Positions 60,736-64,000 of a stretch of 64,000 nucleotides of DNA are shown here, in pieces. Below the pieces are notes generated by a model. It saw nothing but the letters and a program-made list of their open reading frames with translations. It was not told the origin of the DNA and searched no databases. Position numbers and translations under genes: made by a program. The DNA lies in NCBI RefSeq assembly GCF_001435975.1, contig NZ_AYYR01000067.1:1-64000 (forward strand), in the 5' to 3' direction. This DNA comes from Secundilactobacillus collinoides DSM 20515 = JCM 1123. GTDB lineage: Bacteria; Bacillota; Bacilli; Lactobacillales; Lactobacillaceae. How positions within the stretch are numbered: the stretch's first letter is position 1; every line of letters starts with the position of its first letter.

Positions 60736-61125
60736 CTACAGAATCTCACAAAACTCAATCGTTTCCCGATTTGGGCCTAACGTATTAAAGTACCGAATCC
60801 CGTGCTCCCAGAAGGTCGGGATCGATTGAATCTCTTTGCCCACCAAAGTCAGGCCCTGTTGCTTTGCGGCTGCAAAAGCCTTGTCCACATCCGTTGTGTT
60901 AAGCGAAATATGATTGATAGCGCCGGCTTTTTTTGTCACCGGATCACCCTCCCAGGTTTCAATCGTTAAATTACCGAATCTCATAAAGGCACACCGGTTG
61001 TCACCGTTTGGAAAAAGACCCGCTAATTCGAAACCGAGGTCTTTATAAAACTTAATTGTGCCATCTAAATCGTCCGTTGGAATACCAACGTGTTGGATAC
61101 CCGTAATATAGTCGCTCACTGCCAT
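60736..61125 (-). CDS. VOC-family (glyoxalase-like) protein
   Basis: This 129-residue VOC protein has the first metal ligand in IQHVGIPTDDL, a second His in AINHISLNTTDVD and a Glu in RETIEFCEIL, so a catalytic site is plausible. It is the third gene of an operon with a membrane protein and a zinc dehydrogenase. It probably acts on the same small carbon compound, for example as an isomerase or epimerase (inference). Confidence 0.8.
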   Translation of the reverse strand: MAVSDYITGIQHVGIPTDDLDGTIKFYKDLGFELAGLFPNGDNRCAFMRFGNLTIETWEGDPVTKKAGAINHISLNTTDVDKAFAAAKQQGLTLVGKEIQSIPTFWEHGIRYFNTLGPNRETIEFCEIL

Positions 61126-61145
61126 AATCGTTTTTCCTCCAATGC

Positions 61146-61919
61146 TTACTTGTGGTCACCAAGGTCAACAGCCTGGTGTTTTAAATGTGGGAAGATCGTT
61201 TTATCAGCGATTCCCGTAATGCCGCCTTGGAACAGCAGCGCAAAAATCGTTCCGAGACCAAAGTTTGTAAACTGTCTCGTGATCAGAAAGGCCACGATGG
61301 CGAGCAGTGTCGGTGGAATATAAGACAACCACATGGCGATGTTGGCGTTACCCTTGCAATACTTAAATCGCAAGACCTGCATCAAATCATCCGCCGGGTG
61401 CAAGACCAGGTTGACTCGCTGATAGATAGAAATAGCGGTGGCAATCAGTGCCACCCCGAAGAAGTTCAGGACGATGTAGAAAACGACCATGCCCATAGAA
61501 TTGGCCGCTGGAAAGCCCGCAAAAAGTGACGGGTAATCACCCATGAAGAAGTTTTCAAAAATCTGAATCAGGGCTGAAAATGGCACCATAAAAATTAAGT
61601 TACCCAGTGCTCGGCGCCACTCCCACTTACCAATTAAAATGGCGTTGAGAACCGTGGTCAGCATCCCAATAATCAAGAAGGTCCAAAACAGATTCCAATG
61701 AACGGCCGTCCCGAAGTTGGCTTCGGCTGCGGTCCAGTACGCGGAACCTAAAAACGACGGGTGAATTTTCGAACTGGTCACGAGTGTCAGCACGTTACCA
61801 GCGGAATTGATCACCAGCGACAAAACGAAGAAGGTAATGGCTTTGCCCATGGAAATGGTCCGGCCGGTGTTTGGTTGGGTCACGGTTGTCTCACCTTCCT
61901 GTACTTCAACTGTCTTCAT
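61146..61919 (-). CDS. Polytopic membrane protein, YczE/YitT-like
   Basis: This 257-residue protein has six or seven helices. The outline (SLVINSAGNVLTLVT near the start, NLVLHPADDLMQVLRFKY in the middle) resembles the YczE/YyaS/YitT family, for which no transport substrate is firmly known. The start follows the dehydrogenase stop by 2 bp, so the genes are tightly linked. It may carry the substrate of the dehydrogenase (inference). Confidence 0.5.
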   Translation of the reverse strand: MKTVEVQEGETTVTQPNTGRTISMGKAITFFVLSLVINSAGNVLTLVTSSKIHPSFLGSAYWTAAEANFGTAVHWNLFWTFLIIGMLTTVLNAILIGKWEWRRALGNLIFMVPFSALIQIFENFFMGDYPSLFAGFPAANSMGMVVFYIVLNFFGVALIATAISIYQRVNLVLHPADDLMQVLRFKYCKGNANIAMWLSYIPPTLLAIVAFLITRQFTNFGLGTIFALLFQGGITGIADKTIFPHLKHQAVDLGDHK

Positions 61920-61921
61920 AA

Positions 61922-62923
61922 TTAGTCACCTACTTTAACGACTGCCTTGCTGACATCCTTAATCCGCCCATCCACGAAGTCTTCAACGGTCTCAAAAGTG
62001 AGCTCGTGGTCGATCAATGTTTCAACATCTAATTTACCGCTGGTGAGCAATGCGATGGCATCCTCAAACGCGTGCGGGTTGATGAAGGACCCTTGGATGG
62101 TTAATTGTTTCTGGAAAACTTCGTACGTGTTCATGGAGAAGGTCTGGTCAGGTGCGCCAACTCCATACATCAGTACCTGGGCACCCTTGCGCGTAGATTC
62201 AACCGCAAGCTCTTGGGTAACGGGCGCACCAACGGCTTCGATCACGACATCGTAGTCGGCGGGAATCTTGTCCACACCGGACTTGTACGTGTTCACAACG
62301 CCGAATTTATCTTTATTAAGCGCCATCCGCTTGTCACTTAACCCGGCTAAATCGACCTGGTGCACGCCGTAAGCCTGTAAGATTTGAACGAACAGCTGTC
62401 CCATAAAACCATCGCCAATAACGAGTGCTTTTTGGTACGGCGTCAATTTAAGTAATTTGATCCCGTGAATGGCACACGAAATGGGTTCTGTTGTTGCTGC
62501 TGCCTTAAATGACACATTATCAGGAATCTGATAAACGACTGAGGCTGGCGCGGTAAATTGGTCTTCGAAACCGCCGTTCCGGGTAACGCCTACTGCGGAG
62601 AGGTTGTCACAGAGCTCTGGGCGACCAGTCCGGCAGTAATCACATTGACCACAGTAGATGTTAGGGTCAACGGTGACCCGGTCACCTGGTTTAACGTTCT
62701 TGACCTCAGCGCCGATAGCCGCCACAACGCCTGAGTTTTCGTGACCCAAAACAATGGGTGGAACGGCGTCGGCAGAACCTGGCAGACCTTTGTAAAGTGC
62801 GTGGTCGGTGCCGCAGATGCCAGCGTATTTGGTGTTGATCAAGACCTCATTTGGTTTGATTTCTGGTGTTGGCAGGTCTTGAATCTCTAATTTTTCGGTG
62901 CCTGTAAGTACTAATCCCTTCAT
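61922..62923 (-). CDS. Zinc-dependent polyol/alcohol dehydrogenase
   Basis: This medium-chain dehydrogenase has 333 residues. The catalytic zinc ligands lie in CGTDH and GHENSG, and the structural zinc cysteines in YCGQCDYCRTGRPELC. The nucleotide motif is VIGDGFMGQLFVQIL. It resembles the sorbitol/threonine dehydrogenase group, so a polyol or sugar alcohol is a likely substrate. GAAGGAGAG precedes the ATG. It is the first gene of a three-gene operon, and cre-like sites upstream suggest catabolite repression. Confidence 0.88.
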   Translation of the reverse strand: MKGLVLTGTEKLEIQDLPTPEIKPNEVLINTKYAGICGTDHALYKGLPGSADAVPPIVLGHENSGVVAAIGAEVKNVKPGDRVTVDPNIYCGQCDYCRTGRPELCDNLSAVGVTRNGGFEDQFTAPASVVYQIPDNVSFKAAATTEPISCAIHGIKLLKLTPYQKALVIGDGFMGQLFVQILQAYGVHQVDLAGLSDKRMALNKDKFGVVNTYKSGVDKIPADYDVVIEAVGAPVTQELAVESTRKGAQVLMYGVGAPDQTFSMNTYEVFQKQLTIQGSFINPHAFEDAIALLTSGKLDVETLIDHELTFETVEDFVDGRIKDVSKAVVKVGD

Positions 62924-62978
62924 TGTGTAAACTCTCCTTCAGTAAATAAATTAATATTGGCGGTACGTTGATACAATT

Positions 62979-63125
62979 GCGAACCAAGTTGCGTTTCACC
63001 CTCAATTTAGCGAGAAGCCACCACGTCCTAAACGGTTGGCTACTCCGTAGTAACGCAGGTTGCCTACGCAACCACGGCCGTTGTGGGTCGTGCTGACTTC
63101 CATGCTGTAACTCGCGAACCAAGTT
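62979..63125. repeat. 12-bp direct repeats flanking a 123-bp GC-richer segment
   Basis: GCGAACCAAGTT occurs at 62979-62990 and 63114-63125, 135 bp apart. The segment between contains hairpin-forming parts (GGTTGC/GCAACC at about 63058-63072) and is GC-richer than its AT-rich surroundings. It encodes nothing visible. The flanking repeats look like a target duplication. Confidence 0.5.
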
Positions 63126-63163
63126 AGTGAAACTGTTCGCTATCACGATTTCATGGTAGCAAG

Positions 63164-63400
63164 GTTAAGCGCTTTCAGGAAGGGCTGATGACTGAGTTTC
63201 TAACGGGAATCATGAGTTTTCATGCAACATATTGTTGTCAGATGAATTTTCATTTTGTAGTGATAAAAATCTTTTTAAAGGCATTTTAAGACAATTTTTC
63301 CAATCGTTAAAAACGAATATTATTGTTATATATATTCAATAATGCTAATATACAAACGATTACATTTCCGACCATTATTTTTATATTGAAAACGTGTTCA
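63164..63400. promoter_or_regulatory. Three cre-like sites in the divergent spacer
   Basis: GTTAAGCGCTTTCA (63164-63177), TACAAACGATTACA (63351-63364) and TGAAAACGTGTTCA (63387-63400) each match the CcpA operator TGWAANCGNTNNCA in 12-13 of 14 positions, on one strand or the other. They lie between the dehydrogenase operon and the membrane-protein gene at 63613. Confidence 0.5.
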
Positions 63401-63612
63401 AAATTGTGAAAACACGTGAGAAAACGTACAATTTCAGTCGTAATTTCTTCACAAGTATTTCAACATCATTTTTTGCCTACAATTACGTCTAGGGCATCAT
63501 CCCCCGTCCCTTTTTCAATAATAGCCAAACACAGCACGACTTTTGACACTAGAAATGCCGAAATTTATGGCATAATAAACCTAACGACATTTCATATTTG
63601 GGGGAGTCATTG

Positions 63613-64000
63613 ATGCAAACAAAGCGGCAACAATCCGCAGACCATTCGGGGGCAATCTGGTGTCTGTGGTTCATTCTTCAACTTATCAATTTGTTTTGGG
63701 CAGTGGTCTATGCGAACGCTTCGGCCGGTAACCTAGACTGGCGTTATGGTCTGATCAGTCCTTGGTGGCCTTTCCAATTTCTGCTGAATTACCTCTTCTT
63801 TCGGACGATCAACTACTGGCTCTGCAGGCTGCTCGGCTACCACGCTTCAAGTGCCAGCTTACTAACAGTTTTAGGTCACCAGCGGGGCAACGCCCAATCA
63901 TCTAGTTTACGCTGGCCACAATTCATCCGGACAGCAGCAGATTACAACCGGCTATATCAAACTCGGGCTGGCGGGCTGCAATTTCTGTTTCAATTGAGCC
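63613..64000 (+). CDS. Membrane protein, 3' end outside the window
   Basis: An open frame of 129 codons starts at ATG 63613, six bases after GGGGGAG, and continues through the window edge. Residues 1-12 are polar (MQTKRQQSADHS). Two hydrophobic segments follow (IWCLWFILQLINLFWAVVY and WWPFQFLLNYLFF), then a cytoplasmic-looking stretch with Arg and Gln. I do not recognise the family. It is divergent from the dehydrogenase operon. Confidence 0.65.
   Translation, partial: MQTKRQQSADHSGAIWCLWFILQLINLFWAVVYANASAGNLDWRYGLISPWWPFQFLLNYLFFRTINYWLCRLLGYHASSASLLTVLGHQRGNAQSSSLRWPQFIRTAADYNRLYQTRAGGLQFLFQLS

Overview
The window looks like chromosome of a low-to-moderate GC lactic acid bacterium (family Lactobacillaceae). 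Supporting genes are pyruvate oxidase, PepN, a proline iminopeptidase, BrnQ, a T-box leader, CcpA (cre) operators, CopY-type cop boxes and PadR/HAAS/DUF4097 and LytTR/DUF3021 modules, mostly with strong AGGAGG ribosome binding sites. I cannot name the species. Three 16-bp parS-type palindromes (one exact, two with a single central change) suggest the window lies on the origin-proximal part of the chromosome, although no dnaA is present. No rRNA, tRNA, CRISPR, prophage or transposase gene was seen.

Layout. 0-5.8 kb: a phosphonate operon (phnD-phnC-phnE-phnE2 and a fused phnXW) behind a phased array of PhoP-like boxes. 5.9-8.7 kb: a copper operon (two cupredoxins and a CPC-type P-ATPase without an HMA domain) behind a promoter with two cop boxes. 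8.7-24 kb: glutamate racemase, a diguanylate cyclase gene broken by one in-frame TGA, a CynX-like transporter with a terminator in its leader, asparagine synthase, an FAD-synthetase-like protein beside a cre-controlled pyruvate oxidase, azoreductase, a TMEM175-like channel and a quinone reductase. 24.4-26.4 kb: an MHS-family transporter behind an Ile/Val-rich leader peptide and terminator, followed by a 122-bp tandem repeat belonging to a dispersed repeat family.

26.5-42 kb: an ABC transporter-LytTR-DUF3021 operon, pepN, brnQ, flavoenzymes with a divergent TetR regulator, an SDR with a MerR neighbour, and a divergent HxlR/RclA pair likely to serve reactive chlorine or copper stress. 42-55 kb: a secreted non-specific nuclease, a T-box (probably Met) before a DsbA-like gene and a 5'-deleted ATP-grasp pseudogene, a divergent TetR/DHA2 efflux pair, pepI, a DMT exporter with a divergent LysR, and a PadR-HAAS-DUF4097 envelope-stress-type operon. 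55-64 kb: an AT-rich small secreted protein, a Tet(M)-like GTPase, a large membrane protein whose last helix is cut off by an in-frame TGA, flavodoxin, a zinc dehydrogenase operon with upstream cre-like sites, and the start of a membrane protein cut by the window edge.

The observations most worth following are the Ile/Val attenuator on an MHS transporter, the dispersed hairpin repeat family, the two genes each interrupted by one TGA, the parS cluster, and the paired cop boxes and phased Pho boxes. Starts were moved from the longest frame wherever a clear ribosome binding site decided the matter; those cases are stated. All functional calls rest on motif recognition by eye, not on database searches.
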